DNA from: Myxococcales bacterium | GTDB lineage: Bacteria; Myxococcota_A; Polyangia; Polyangiales; Polyangiaceae | DNA length: 64,000 bases | NCBI GenBank assembly: GCA_016712525.1 | Contig: JADJQX010000007.1 | Location: forward strand, 2,542,001 to 2,606,000 | Direction of reading: 5' to 3' | In this document: positions 36,528-47,007 of the stretch, one piece after another | How the letters are laid out: every line of letters starts with the position of its first letter | Numbering within the stretch: position 1 is the stretch's first letter | Position numbers and translations under genes: made by a program | The notes under the pieces: generated by a model | Database searches by the model: none | Told to the model about the DNA's origin: nothing | What the model saw: only the letters and a program-made list of their open reading frames with translations

Positions 36528-39167
36528 CTACGGATAACTGGAGCCCGGCAGATACCAGTCTATTGCCTGCGCTATTGATTGCCTGTCGATCGACAGGAAC
36601 GGAGACTCGCTTCGACCCGGCTCATGGGCGAAGTTATTCGCGACCCGTTCGATCAGTCGATGGCAAAAATCACCGAGGGAATCTCGTGAGGCGATGTTCA
36701 GAGGCAACGTTTGCGTAAGCGCAAGCCCGTCACCAGTGTACTGCGCAACATCGCTTCGAACTGGTTTCAGTGGCGTCGCCCGAAAGGCGGCCAGCATTGG
36801 AACGTGCTTGTGCGGATTGTGAAGCGAAAACTCAACCATGCACGGCTCGCGCACCTCGAGTTTCGAAGCGTAGCGTGCTGCAACAGCCGTGAACATGATT
36901 ACGTCAAGACCAAGAATACCGAAGTCCACCGCGGGCTGGTCGTGGTCCGAGGACGTGTGACGTTCGTACGAGACGCGCCCCGTCGGGGCGAGGGAGAGGT
37001 GCTCCTCACCGATCTCATTCTGCGCCGACGTGTACGAATGTAGCCAGTGGGTCGTGGCGGCATTTACCGTCGAGGTCCCAAAGAAGAGCGGCCGCGGCCA
37101 CCTTGCCGTTCGACCATAGTTGTGCAGGTCTTCAGTCGCACGCGAATCGCAAAGTACCCTAAGGAGCTCGCTCGGTGGTACCCCGTCGACAGTAAGGTTC
37201 AGCGTTAGACGCCATGCAGTGGGTACGACTATCCCCCCGGACCTAGACTTCAGCGCTCCGTTCGTAGGTGTGAAGTCTTTCGGGAGTTCGCGGTTGGTGG
37301 GAGTTATTCGTGGTTGTTGCGGACGGCTCATCGGCGCCGCCGAGGCTGCAGCAATCAGCGCTGCAACTGCAGCTTCAGTCTCCCGGTGGTCGTAGGGTTT
37401 GTGAGGTATCTTGGCCGAAACTGACTGGCGATGGCCGTCGAGGAACCTGACGTCAAGCTCCACGTTGAGCCCATCCGCGCTCACCACCGTCGCGCTTGTC
37501 ACGTGTCCTAAGGTCGGAGGCTCAGCGCCGGGACCGAAGAGCGACGTCATTCGAGCGATGTCCATCTCGACGAGCTTTCCGATCCCGTCCTGATATGAGG
37601 TCATGCGAACCCACTCAGGGACCAGCGTCCCGTGAGCTGGCGCGACGTGCCCATAGGCGGTTCCTAGTGCCATTTGAACAATCTGAGCCTGGAGCGCCTG
37701 CCCGCTTATCTCGCGAAGATTGCCATCGATGTCGACGTGGTCTATGAACGGTTGAGGTGGAGCGTGAGGCAGAATCGCAATAATTACTTCGATGTGGTTG
37801 TCGATTCGCTCCAGTTTCACTAGGCGTTCGGCTGCGCGTGCCTCGGGCGGATGACTGGTTATGACGAAGCGGTCGTGAGGCTCTGTGCAAGCCTCAAACA
37901 TTGAAGTTATTGAGTGTTCGCCTCCACAAAGGAAGGCTTCGATGCGCAACGTCCAGCTCCCAGATTCGACTGCGATGCGGTCGCCGAGCGCTATCGCTCG
38001 GCGACCGAATACAAGTAAGTTATTTTGCGGTTGTGCGGCCGGCTCGATGCGAGACCGCGCTCGCGCGTGAAGTGCTCCGTCGCCGGTCGGGCGTTGCGGC
38101 AACTCGAGGGCTAATGTTCCGTCGGCCGCTTGCTCGTAGATGTCACTTCCCGATCCCCAAAACCGGCCCTCTCTCGCCCACTTGGAAAAGTGTACTCTAA
38201 CCTGTCTTCGACCGGTGTCGATTTCGATAGCCTGAAATGAGTTGGGCCAGTTTTTCCCGAGGTCGCCCTCCACTAGGCAGCCCGACGCCACGACCACCAA
38301 GGTGTGGGCACCCTCTGTTGTGCTGAGCGCGATCGGGGTATGCTGATGGCCATGGAGTAGTAGGTCGACGCCGTCATCCGACAGTAGTCGGCGAGCCTCA
38401 TGATGGTCTGCCAAATGGTCAAGAGGATGGTGCACTAGCCCGAGACGAAAGCCTCCGAGCGCGCTCGTTCCATTCCTGATGTGGCCCGTGATCTGCTCGC
38501 TCGATAGGAAGATGTTTCCTTGATCATCGTCTGCTCCGCAGAGCCATGAAGATTCGAGGCCGATGATGTGAAATTCGGGCGCTCCCGCTACGAGCTGGCC
38601 CGGTCGAAAAGTATGCCGATACCCAAGTGGCTTGTTGCCGGATGGGCGTAGACTGTCCTGCCGAAACTCGGTGTGCCATCGCCAGAAGTCTTCGGTTCGC
38701 TCCAGTAGCTGTCCGCGCCAATCCTTTGCCATTCCGTGGACGTTCTTGCCCCATCGCATCCACTCCCCGACGGCGACGGTGCCGGCCGATCTGGCTGCGT
38801 TTAGCACCTTCGCTCTGACCTTTGGATTGACCGTTCGGCGGATGTCATGGTTCCCAGGGATGGCAAAGAATCGGTCCCTCGGTACATTTAGTTCGTTTAG
38901 GATTGCTTCGATTCGCCCAGTCGCTGCAGCGTACTCGGCCGGGTGTCCCCAGTCAGCAAGATCGCCGGTGAACAAAACCAGATCGAATCGGCCCAATGCG
39001 GCGACGTTCCTTAGCGCCTTTGTAAAGCGCGACCCGAGGACGTAGCCGCGATGCTCCGCATCTCGTTCGAGGGTGGCCTTCCGACTCGGGGGCATACCCT
39101 CAAATGCTGCGCGTTCGTGAAGATCCGAGATGTGAAGGATTCTAACTGTTGTCACTGGTACGCTCAT
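36528..39167 (-). CDS. Large calcineurin-like metallophosphoesterase with unrecognised C-terminal half
   Basis: An 879-residue protein. Residues 1-320 contain every motif of a two-metal calcineurin-like phosphoesterase: LHISDLHE, FTGDLADWG, IPGNHDIRR, LVHHPLDHL and LLHGHQHTPI. The roughly 500 residues after that match nothing I recognise. They include WGSGSDIYEQ, a beta-rich middle, and a late segment FSLHNPHKHVPMLAAFR. The gene's GC content and codon use are clearly lower than the chromosome average, a sign of transfer. It is the last gene of the minus-strand restriction-modification set, 67 bp after the small helix-turn-helix gene. Nuclease or nucleotide-phosphodiesterase action in phage defence is plausible from context only. 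Confidence 0.75.
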   Translation of the reverse strand: MSVPVTTVRILHISDLHERAAFEGMPPSRKATLERDAEHRGYVLGSRFTKALRNVAALGRFDLVLFTGDLADWGHPAEYAAATGRIEAILNELNVPRDRFFAIPGNHDIRRTVNPKVRAKVLNAARSAGTVAVGEWMRWGKNVHGMAKDWRGQLLERTEDFWRWHTEFRQDSLRPSGNKPLGYRHTFRPGQLVAGAPEFHIIGLESSWLCGADDDQGNIFLSSEQITGHIRNGTSALGGFRLGLVHHPLDHLADHHEARRLLSDDGVDLLLHGHQHTPIALSTTEGAHTLVVVASGCLVEGDLGKNWPNSFQAIEIDTGRRQVRVHFSKWAREGRFWGSGSDIYEQAADGTLALELPQRPTGDGALHARARSRIEPAAQPQNNLLVFGRRAIALGDRIAVESGSWTLRIEAFLCGGEHSITSMFEACTEPHDRFVITSHPPEARAAERLVKLERIDNHIEVIIAILPHAPPQPFIDHVDIDGNLREISGQALQAQIVQMALGTAYGHVAPAHGTLVPEWVRMTSYQDGIGKLVEMDIARMTSLFGPGAEPPTLGHVTSATVVSADGLNVELDVRFLDGHRQSVSAKIPHKPYDHRETEAAVAALIAAASAAPMSRPQQPRITPTNRELPKDFTPTNGALKSRSGGIVVPTAWRLTLNLTVDGVPPSELLRVLCDSRATEDLHNYGRTARWPRPLFFGTSTVNAATTHWLHSYTSAQNEIGEEHLSLAPTGRVSYERHTSSDHDQPAVDFGILGLDVIMFTAVAARYASKLEVREPCMVEFSLHNPHKHVPMLAAFRATPLKPVRSDVAQYTGDGLALTQTLPLNIASRDSLGDFCHRLIERVANNFAHEPGRSESPFLSIDRQSIAQAIDWYLPGSSYP

Positions 39168-39234
39168 TCTTAATGACGACCTCGTTGAAGGCGGTGCTTC
39201 CGCTGAAACGTAGGTGCGGACGCTCTCGGAGCTC

Positions 39235-39639
39235 CTACATTTCTAATGTTCCAGGGATCGGCCAGTACAGCCTCCTCACCTCACGGAGGGGCGCTTCCAC
39301 GGGACCGCCCTCTGGCCCTTCAGCGGTCAGCAGGTCCGGAACGACGGCATGAACCGCGCTGCGTTCGATCGCGCGCCGAAAGACGTCGGCCTCGGCGGGT
39401 GAGCCTCGTCCCGTACGGAGCAGCTCCTCACCGAGTCGCGCGATGGCAAGCTTCCCGCCGTTGCGGCGCGCGAGGCCGAGCACCTCGGCTGCCTCGGCGT
39501 AGTAGGAGTGGAACCGGGGCTTCAGGGCGACTTTCCGCCCCGCCTTCTCCGTCGAGAGCCCTTCCTCGCAAGCCGCGTGGAGAAACTCCCGCAGCTTGGC
39601 GAGCGAGCTCGCGTAGGGGACGGGGCAGGGCTCACGCAC
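39235..39639 (-). CDS. Small winged-helix-like protein of the restriction-modification locus
   Basis: About 134 residues if read from the GTG at 39639, or 141 from the GTG at 39660; both starts fall inside the 3' end of hsdS, so translation is coupled. The sequence is helical: ASSLAKLREFLHAACEEGLS, then KAGRKVALKPRFHSYYAEAA, EVLGLARRNGGKLAIARLGE and ELLRTGRGSPAEADVFRRAI. The spacing fits a winged helix-turn-helix domain followed by a wing (KPRFHSYYAEAAEVLGL is a typical recognition region). It may regulate the operon or act as a fourth restriction-modification subunit. The C-terminal WPIPGTLEM is of unknown meaning. Confidence 0.6.
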   Translation of the reverse strand: MREPCPVPYASSLAKLREFLHAACEEGLSTEKAGRKVALKPRFHSYYAEAAEVLGLARRNGGKLAIARLGEELLRTGRGSPAEADVFRRAIERSAVHAVVPDLLTAEGPEGGPVEAPLREVRRLYWPIPGTLEM

Positions 39640-41203
39640 GAGCGCCTCGTTTGGCTGCACCTCTCTTGCCGGCTCGCTCCGGAACCCTGGCGTCGGTTTT
39701 CGTCGCCCCGTGCCGCGCGAGCATCACGTCTGCGGGTTCGTCGTTCGGGTCTTGGGGGACGAGCTCGCCGCGGAAAGCTTTGGCCAGCGTGGCTCGTTCG
39801 AGCGTGCTCGCCCGCACGCCAGCCTCTCGGGTCCCGCCCCCAATCTCCACCACCCGAGCGAGCCCGCGTCGGAGCCGAGCGCAAACCTCTGCCATCTCCC
39901 CTGGCGACGCCAGAGGCACCGGCATGTCAAGCAGCTGGCCAATATTGAGCGTCTTGCGAGCGACCTCACGCGACTCCAAATTGAGGCGATGCCACATGAA
40001 GGAGCCAGTGAACCAGTACATCCCCCAGGTGGAAGACAGCGGCGCATCGAAGACGAGGCGCGCGATCGCGCGAGCGACGTTCGCTCCGCGAAGGGAAGCT
40101 GGAGCGATAGCAGTGCGGCCGATCGTCCCGACGACGGAAATCAGAAGCTCGCCACCTTCCAACTGCGACCGTTCGTACTCCAAGGCAACTTCAGCCGGAA
40201 TTCGACGTAGGCCCGCTATCGCAATGTTCTCACCGTCGCCCTCCAGGTCGCAGACGCGGACGAGCGGCACGCCGTCAGACGAGTCGTCGCCCGGTTGGAC
40301 GACGCCGTAGCAGGGGGGTCGTACAGCTGAAGTCACCTCATCCACACTCGCCCAACACCACCCCTTCGGCAGCTCCGGCAGCCCCGTCGCATCCACCGGC
40401 TCGGGCTCCTTGTACTTCGCCTTCCATTTGTCGTCCGTGGGGGGCTTGCCTTTCGCCTTCATCTTGGCGAGCTCGGCCTCCTCCCACTTCTTCTTTCGTT
40501 CGGCGCGGATGCGCTTGAGCAGCTCGGTCGCGGGCTCCACGTCCTTGTTCTTCGCGCGCCAGTCCTTCGTGAGGTCGCCCCGGAAGGTGGCGGCGAGGAT
40601 CGATTGGCGGAGCTTCTCGAGCAACGGCGGCACGGCATCGAGCGCCTCACGCGCCCGACGGCTCCGAGCCTGAAGGGCTTCGAGCTTGGCGACGATGCGA
40701 CGCTGTTCGTTGAGGGGAGCAACCGGAACTCGAGTTCTCAGAACCTCGGTCCGGCCAAGCTCCACTTGGTTAGTGGATCCGGTATGCATCGCTTCAATGC
40801 GACTCTGAACGAGAGGAGAACGAATCCACGCGTGGAGGTATTCGGGCGGCCCAACCTTTCCACGGACGACGGTAACATGAGAATCCGCGACCACACGCTC
40901 ATAGCCATCTATTGGACGATAGATCGCAGCGCGCCCGATCGTCCCGGTCCCCGTCGAGTTCCAGAGGATGTCGCCGTCACGAAGGCTCCGCTCGGGGCCC
41001 CAGGATTCCCACTGTGAGGGATCAACAAACTTTACGTACTGAGCCTGGACGCCGTGCCAGCGAACGCACTTCTGATTTACTACCGGAAGCTCACTTCGCT
41101 CGGCATACTTTGGCGACTTTCCGCGCTGCACATAAGCACTCAGATCCTCAATCGAGGCCCAACACCAACCTTGCGGAAGAGCGTACTCGACGAGCTCGCT
41201 CAC
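39632..41203 (-). CDS. hsdS: Type I restriction-modification system specificity subunit
   Basis: A 523-residue HsdS with the usual two target-recognition domains, each opened by a LPxGWCWAxxxD motif: ALPQGWCWASIEDLSAYVQR at the start and ELPKGWCWASVDEVTSAVRP at about residue 255. After each domain lies a helical spacer (NEQRRIVAKLEALQARSRRA, and a shorter second one) that sets the distance between the two half-sites. A Lys-rich segment (KKKWEEAELAKMKAKGK) links the domains, and the C-terminus is basic. The GTG start at 41203 overlaps the hsdM stop by 4 nt. Part of the second recognition domain has lower GC than its surroundings, as expected for domains exchanged by recombination. The recognition sequence cannot be predicted. 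Confidence 0.92.
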   Translation of the reverse strand: MSELVEYALPQGWCWASIEDLSAYVQRGKSPKYAERSELPVVNQKCVRWHGVQAQYVKFVDPSQWESWGPERSLRDGDILWNSTGTGTIGRAAIYRPIDGYERVVADSHVTVVRGKVGPPEYLHAWIRSPLVQSRIEAMHTGSTNQVELGRTEVLRTRVPVAPLNEQRRIVAKLEALQARSRRAREALDAVPPLLEKLRQSILAATFRGDLTKDWRAKNKDVEPATELLKRIRAERKKKWEEAELAKMKAKGKPPTDDKWKAKYKEPEPVDATGLPELPKGWCWASVDEVTSAVRPPCYGVVQPGDDSSDGVPLVRVCDLEGDGENIAIAGLRRIPAEVALEYERSQLEGGELLISVVGTIGRTAIAPASLRGANVARAIARLVFDAPLSSTWGMYWFTGSFMWHRLNLESREVARKTLNIGQLLDMPVPLASPGEMAEVCARLRRGLARVVEIGGGTREAGVRASTLERATLAKAFRGELVPQDPNDEPADVMLARHGATKTDARVPERAGKRGAAKRGARA

Positions 41204-42618
41204 GACCCGAGCTCCTCTTGCAAGGCCTGCATCTCCTCGAGCGCCGTCTGGAGCTGCGCCACGATCTCCGCCGCGATCTCTTCGGGCTCCGGCAGGTCGG
41301 CGTGGTCGGTCACGCTGTCGTCCTTGAGCCATGAGATGTCGAGGTTGTCGCCGCGTTTCGCGATCTCCTCGCGGGTGAACTTGCGGAACCGCCCCGTCTC
41401 TCCCTGGTCCTTTCGCTTGCTCTTTCCATACGGGTCGTCGCCGTACACCTTCTCGAATTCGGCGAAGTGCGCGCGGGTAAAGGGAGTGCGCTTGCCGAAG
41501 CTCGGCATGTTGGTGCGCATGTCGAAGAACCAGACGGCCTTGGTGTTGCCCTTGTCCTTCTCCCCTCGCGTGAAGAAGAGCACGTTCGTCTTCACGCCCT
41601 GCGCGTAGAAGATGCCGGTCGGCAGGCGCAAGATGGTGTGAAGGTCGCACTTGTCCATGAGGTCGGCGCGGACCTTCTGCCCCACACCTTCCTCGAAGAG
41701 CACGTTGTCCGGGAGCACCACCGCCGCACGGCCGCCAGGTTTGAGGCCACGGTAGATGTGCTGGAGAAAGACGAGCTGCTTGTTGCTCGTCGGGTACGTG
41801 ATGTCGCTCCGCGTGGGGCCGCCCCCGCCCTTCTTGGTGCCAAAGGGCGGGTTCGACAGGATCACGTCGACCTTGGGGAGGCCCTCGCCCGTGGGGCCGA
41901 GCGTGTCCCCGAGGACGATGTCGCCCTCGATGTCGTGGAGCATCGCGTTCATGAGGCAGAGGCGCTGAACGTCGGGCACGAGCTCGACGCCCGAGAAGGC
42001 CTCGCGGCGCTGGAAGTTCTGCTGCGCGGTCTTGAGGTCGTGGTAGTCGTCCGTCTTCGAGCGCACGTAGCGGTCGGCCGCGGTGAGGAAGCCGCCCGTG
42101 CCCACCGCCGGATCTTGCACACGCTCGCCCGGGGCGGGCTTGATGAGCGCCACGATCGCGTCGATGAGCGGTCGCGGTGTGAAGTACTGGCCCGCGCCGC
42201 TCTTGGTCTCCTCGGCGTTCTTCTCGAGGAGGCCCTCGTACAGGTCTCCCAGGCCCTCGTGTTTGGCGCTGTACCAATCGAGGGAGTCGATGTCGCTCAC
42301 GACCTGCTTCAGGTGGCGCGGCTGGCGGAACGACGTCGACGCGTTCGCGAAGATGGGCTGCACGCGCCCCGAGCCCTTGCCGCCCAGGTCGATGAGGAGC
42401 TGCTTGTAGAACGTGAGCAGCTCGACGCCATCCTTCTTGGTGAGCTCGTCCCACCGGTACCCCTTCGGGATCTGTCCCTCGGTCTCGGTCTCCTTCGCCA
42501 TCTTGAGGAAGAGCAGGTACGTCAGCTCGGTCACGTACTCGAGGTACGTGATGCCATCGTCCCGAAGGACGTGGCAAAGGTTCCAGAGCTTTTGGACGAT
42601 GTCTTGGGTCGTGGGCAT
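41200..42618 (-). CDS. hsdM: Type I restriction-modification system methyltransferase subunit
   Basis: A 472-residue N6-adenine methyltransferase. The N-terminal HsdM_N helical domain (DIVQKLWNLCHVLRDDGITY) is followed by the SAM-binding motif DPAVGTGGFLTAA and the catalytic NPPF in VDVILSNPPFGTKKGGGG, at about residues 248-256. The QYFTPRPLIDAIV segment is characteristic of type I M subunits. The start codon overlaps the stop of the upstream GIY-YIG gene by 1 nt (TAATG), and the end overlaps hsdS by 4 nt. With HsdS it makes the methyltransferase; adding HsdR makes the endonuclease. Reading frame and length are intact. Confidence 0.95.
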   Translation of the reverse strand: MPTTQDIVQKLWNLCHVLRDDGITYLEYVTELTYLLFLKMAKETETEGQIPKGYRWDELTKKDGVELLTFYKQLLIDLGGKGSGRVQPIFANASTSFRQPRHLKQVVSDIDSLDWYSAKHEGLGDLYEGLLEKNAEETKSGAGQYFTPRPLIDAIVALIKPAPGERVQDPAVGTGGFLTAADRYVRSKTDDYHDLKTAQQNFQRREAFSGVELVPDVQRLCLMNAMLHDIEGDIVLGDTLGPTGEGLPKVDVILSNPPFGTKKGGGGPTRSDITYPTSNKQLVFLQHIYRGLKPGGRAAVVLPDNVLFEEGVGQKVRADLMDKCDLHTILRLPTGIFYAQGVKTNVLFFTRGEKDKGNTKAVWFFDMRTNMPSFGKRTPFTRAHFAEFEKVYGDDPYGKSKRKDQGETGRFRKFTREEIAKRGDNLDISWLKDDSVTDHADLPEPEEIAAEIVAQLQTALEEMQALQEELGS

Positions 42619-43516
42619 TAGCGCTTCTTCGTCTTCTTTCCTGAGGCTTCGGCGAGCTCTTCCTCGATGGCCTTGATGGATCGACCATTGATGTCTTTCC
42701 AGGCCTCGCGGCCGTTGTAGGCACCACCCGCAAGCACAGCCGCGGCCGCCGATGGGCTGCTGAAGAGCACATCGCGAACGAAACGGAAGGTCTTGTCGTT
42801 CACCTTCTGAACCGACTTGTCCTCGAAGAGCGCCTGCCTCTGCTGGAGGTAGCCGCCCTTCAGGTGGTGGCGCGTCTCGAGGTCGCCGACCGATCCCGTG
42901 AAGACGACGAACTCGTCGTCCGCCCAGGCGCCCTCCGCGTCGATCGATCGCTTCGCGGGCCGAAAGTAGAAGCGGCCCGCGGCACCGTTCGAGGCGGCGC
43001 TCGAGGCCGCCGCTGGAACCGGCTGCAAGAAAGGAAATCCAAGGGCGCCGAGCAACGTGCCAATGGGCCCAAGGAACTCCTCCATCGTGTCGCGGTCAGC
43101 TCGCGGAAGAGCGGGGCGCTGCGGCGAGTTCCCGTTCTCAACACGCGAACGGGCAGCCTCCGTGGCCTGCTCGATGATCCGTGCCTCGAGGTACTTCACG
43201 TGTGCCTTCGTCAGGTTCTCGTCCTTGCTTGTGAAGAACACCACACGCGTCCAAAAGTCCTTATTTTTCAGGTGGTTCTGCAGGCGAGTGAAGACGTTCT
43301 CCGCCTCGCCGACGTGGATCACGCTGCCAGATTCGTCGTCGCCGACCAACACGTACACGCCTGGCCGCTGCGCCTCTCCGACCACGACGCAAGCTCATTG
43401 AAGCGGCTCCGCGGGCAGACGATGGCCTGGCCGCTCCAGTTCATAAGCTCGGCGTGGCGGATGCCTCCGGGCGTCCCGTCGGCGAGGTAGATTCGAATGG
43501 TTTTCCCGATCGCCAC
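42618..43516 (-). CDS. GIY-YIG nuclease family protein with DUF4357, with apparent frameshift
   Basis: From a GTG at 43516, three bases after the hsdR stop, the frame reads VAIGKTIRIYLADGTPGGIR and NWSGQAIVCPRSRFNELA, the conserved N-terminal part of this family. The frame breaks near 43370-43384. It then continues in another frame with the GIY-YIG core (RPGVYVLVGDDESGSVIHVG, EAENVFTRLQNHLK) and the C-terminal DUF4357 segment (TFRFVRDVLFSSPSAAAAVL). Adding one G restores a protein of about 300 residues. The family name refers to a Tyr-containing endonuclease fold; GIY is GVY here and YIG is HVG, so one catalytic Tyr is replaced by His. Stand-alone members are often found inside restriction-modification operons, where their job is unknown. 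Confidence 0.75.
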
Positions 43517-43518
43517 CT

Positions 43519-46500
43519 TCAGCCCACGTCCTTCCAAACCTCATCGGCGAGCTCCCCGAGCAGCGTCTCGAGCTTTCCGTCGAACACCTTGTTGAGGCGC
43601 GTGAAGCCCCCGTCGGCCTTGAACTGGCCGGCGTCGAGGGAGGCGCGGTCGACCACGGTCTCGAGCTTGACCTGCTTGGCGATGCGGTCGAGCCACTTCG
43701 ACTGCGGGTCGGTGAGCTTGTGCGCCCTCCGCAGCCGCTGCACCGCGCGGTCCACGCGCTCGGCGTGGGGCACGAGGGGCGAGCCGAGGGCGAGCTGGCG
43801 GATGTACCCGACGATGGTGGCCGCGATGTCCTCGTTTTTCTGGTCCCGCCAGGCCGTCTGCACGGATTTTTTCGCTGAAACCCTCTTGGTCGAGGGCGAG
43901 CTTGAGCTGCCGAAGGTCCTCGCGGGTGAGGTCTTTCGGGCGCTGCGTGACGACGAGCAGCGCGGGCATGCGGTTTATGTTGTTCGATACGAACGCGCGA
44001 AACGCCTCGAGGTAGTCGCCGGGCGGGCGGCTCCCGTGTTTGCCGTACCCTCGCGTCACCTCGTGCAGCTCGTCAGGCTTCTCGGAGACGACCATCTTGT
44101 ACGGTCCGCCGGTGGTGCGATCGAGGAACGGCGCGAGCGACGGATGCGCCCTCAGGTAGTCGGCCGCGTCGGCCACGCTGCCGCCCTTCAGGAGCTGGGC
44201 CAGGTCTTTGACGGTCATGCCCGCCGCCGTCTCGAAGTGCTCGGCGACCTCGCCCTTGAAGACGCGCTTCTTGCGGTGGAGCTTCGCGAGCAGCTCGTCC
44301 AGCGAGGCGCGGCGGTGCTCGTCTTCGGTGGCCTCGAGCACCTCTTTCACGAGCTGCTCGAAGCTCACGAGCGGGTTCACCACGACCGGCTTCATGTCGG
44401 TCACGTTCTTCAGTGCCGAATAGAGGTCCACGGCGTCGAAGATGCGGAAGCGCTCTTTGCCAATCTCGGGGCAGAGCCGCGTCGCGCGGCCGATCATCTG
44501 CTCGTAAAGGATGCGGCTCCGTACCCTGCGGAGGAAGACGAGGTTCGCGATCTTGGGGATGTCGATCCCGGTCGTGAGCAAATCGACCGTGACGACGATG
44601 TTTGGCTGGCGCTCGTTGCGGAAGCGCCGAATGGCCTCGAGCGGGCGGTCCGCCGCGCCGGTGATCTTCTGCACGGCGTCGTTGTCGACGGTGCCATACT
44701 TCGCTGCGAGGGCCTCTTTCAAGAGGAGGACGACCATGTCCGCGTGCTCGTCGGTCGCCGCGAAAATGAGAGTTTTCTCGTCTTGTTCCGGGTCGATGTG
44801 GTTCGCGAGCTCGCGCAGCACGGCGCGGTTGAAGTGCTCGGTGATGACGCGCTTGTTGAACGTGTCGACGTCGAACTGGACCTCGTCCGCGAGCTCCTCT
44901 TTCTTGAGGGTCTGCGTCGTCCGGTCGAGGACGAGCACCTCCTCGCGCGCGTCGTAGTGGATGCCGTCGCGCGCGAGCTTGGTCACGATGCGAATGGGCG
45001 GCTCGTGGTCCACGAGGAAGCCATCGACCACCGCTTCGCGGTACGAGTACGAGAACACCGGCGCGCCGAAGATCTTTCGGTGTGGAGCGCGGGCGTCGCC
45101 GTGAGGCCTACCTTGACGGCATCGAAGTAGTCCAGCACGCGCCGGTACTTGGAGACGTAGTCGTCATAGCCACGGAAGCTGAGTTCGGTGTCGGACAGCT
45201 CACGGTCTAGCAGGTAGCCGCGGTGGCACTCGTCCACGACGATGCAGTCGTACTGATCGACGGGGGGCACGTCTCCCTCGCCGTCGTCGAACGGACCGAG
45301 CACGCGCTTCACCATCGCCTGAATGGTGGCGATCTGGAGCTTGGTCTGGCGATCGGGCTTGAGGTCGGCGAGCTCCTTCACGTCGAAGATGTCGGTGAAG
45401 GTTTGGAGGTTCTCGAGCCGAAGGTCTTTCAGGGCGTCGGCCGTTTGTTTGCCGAGCGCGTTGCGGTCCACCAAGAAGAGCACGCGGCGAAAGCGCTTGG
45501 TCTTGAGGAGGCGGTAGCAGAGGCCGATGCACGTGCGCGTCTTGCCGGTGCCGGTGGCCATGGCGACGAGCAGCTCGCGTTTGCCTTCTTCGAGCCCCTT
45601 CTCGACGGCGAGGATGGCGCCTCGCTGGTACTCGCGGTCGATGTAGGGCATCGGCTCGACCTTGAGGCGCTCGTGCGCGGCGTCCACGTCTTGCCGGAGG
45701 AGGTCGAGGAGGCCCGCGGGCGTGTACCACCCCTCGAGCGGCACGGCGTGGTTCTGCGGCCGGCGCGCGTCGAGGAACCAGATGCCGCTCTTCGTGCGGA
45801 GCTGGCGCAAGAACGGGCGCCCGTTGGTGGCGAACAGGAACGGGACCTTCTGCGCGGCGCCGTTCGTGTCGAGCCAGGGGCTCCCCTCTGGCAGAACCTC
45901 GTCGGCGTGCACCTGGTATCCGAGCGAGTACCGCTTGGCCTGCGGGAGCACGCCCATCACGTCTTTGTGCCGGCGCTTCGCCTCGACGACCCCGACGACC
46001 TGGAGCCCGGCGAAGAGCACGTAGTCGGCCCACCCCTGCTTGCCGTCGGTGAGGGTCGGCCACTCGGCGATGGCCATGTTCTTCCCTTTGGAGGGGCGCA
46101 CGCCGTGCTCGAACGTGAGCCGCTGGGAATCGACCTCCCACCCGGCCTCGCGGAGCTGACGGTCGATGATTCTCCGGGTGGCGGCCTCGTCGAGGGCAAT
46201 GTCCTCACTGGCCTTCTTGGCCTTGTCGATGGCGCTCGAGAGCGCCTGGGCCGGCATCGCCTGCGCGGCGGCTTGGAGGGCCGAGAGCTCGGCGAGGAGC
46301 GCGCGGTTCTGCGCCTCGAGCGCCGCGCTCTTCATGGCTTCGGCCTGGGCCGAGGCCTTGTGCGCCTCGATCTGTTCGTTCGCCAGCTCTTCCCAAATCT
46401 CGGCGTCGGCCTGGGCCTTCGCCGCGCGTTCCTGGGCGGTGAGCTTCTCGAGGGACTCGGCCTCGGCGGCCTTCCGCGCCTCCTCGATCGCGCGCTGCGC

Positions 46501-47007
46501 CGCCTCGAGCTCTTGGCGCCGCGCCTCGACGTCGTCCCGAAGCCGCGCGAGCTCCTCGTGCAGCTCGGTCCCGGCCTTCTTGGGCTCGGCAGGGGGAACG
46601 AAGGGCCCGGGCTCGAACTTCCGGTCGTTGCCGAAGCTCCGCTGGAACCACACCGCGAGCTCCCGCGCCATGCGGAGCTGGTGCAGCGCCTCGCGGTGGT
46701 CGCCCTCCCCTTCGTGCACCGCCGCGTTCCCGACGCGCCGAAGGTCGTGGAAGAGCGACCGCTGCGTCGCGCCGATCACGTTCCGGTCGAAGAGGCGGTC
46801 GATGAGCTGCTGCTGCTTCTCTTCCGGCCCGATGAAGAGGCCCACCTTCGCCGCCGCCCGCTTCGCGAGCACTTCCCCGAACTGCCGCAGCTTGAAGAGC
46901 GTGACCGAAGGGTCCCCCGCGAAGTGCTCCTCGGCCTGCGTCGCGAGCGCGACGAGCCGCGCATCGTGATGCGCGAGGTAGGCGAAGTTGGGCGAGGGCG
47001 TGTTCAC
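43519..47007 (-). CDS. hsdR: Type I restriction endonuclease subunit R, with two apparent frameshifts
   Basis: Three consecutive frames join into one protein of about 1160 residues. It starts at a GTG at 47007 with a DUF4145-like helical domain (about 10-130) and a long coiled coil (about 150-270). A restriction-nuclease domain of HSDR_N type follows (WADYVLFAGLQVVGVVEAKR, with the D...ExK site). Then come the helicase motifs VAMATGTGKTRTC (Walker A, about residue 485) and VVDECHRGY (DECH, about 590). The C-terminal part (TVDLLTTGIDIPKIANLVFL, IGRATRLCP) matches helicase motifs V and VI and the EcoEI_R_C domain. Breaks lie at a three-T run (45075-45077) and a six-T run (43867-43872); single-base corrections repair both. 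The architecture places it with EcoEI-like systems. If the breaks are real, restriction is lost. Confidence 0.88.

Noticed and set aside
36711..37043. 110-aa plus-strand open frame within the metallophosphoesterase gene
   Set aside because: It is antisense to the metallophosphoesterase gene and has no recognisable features.
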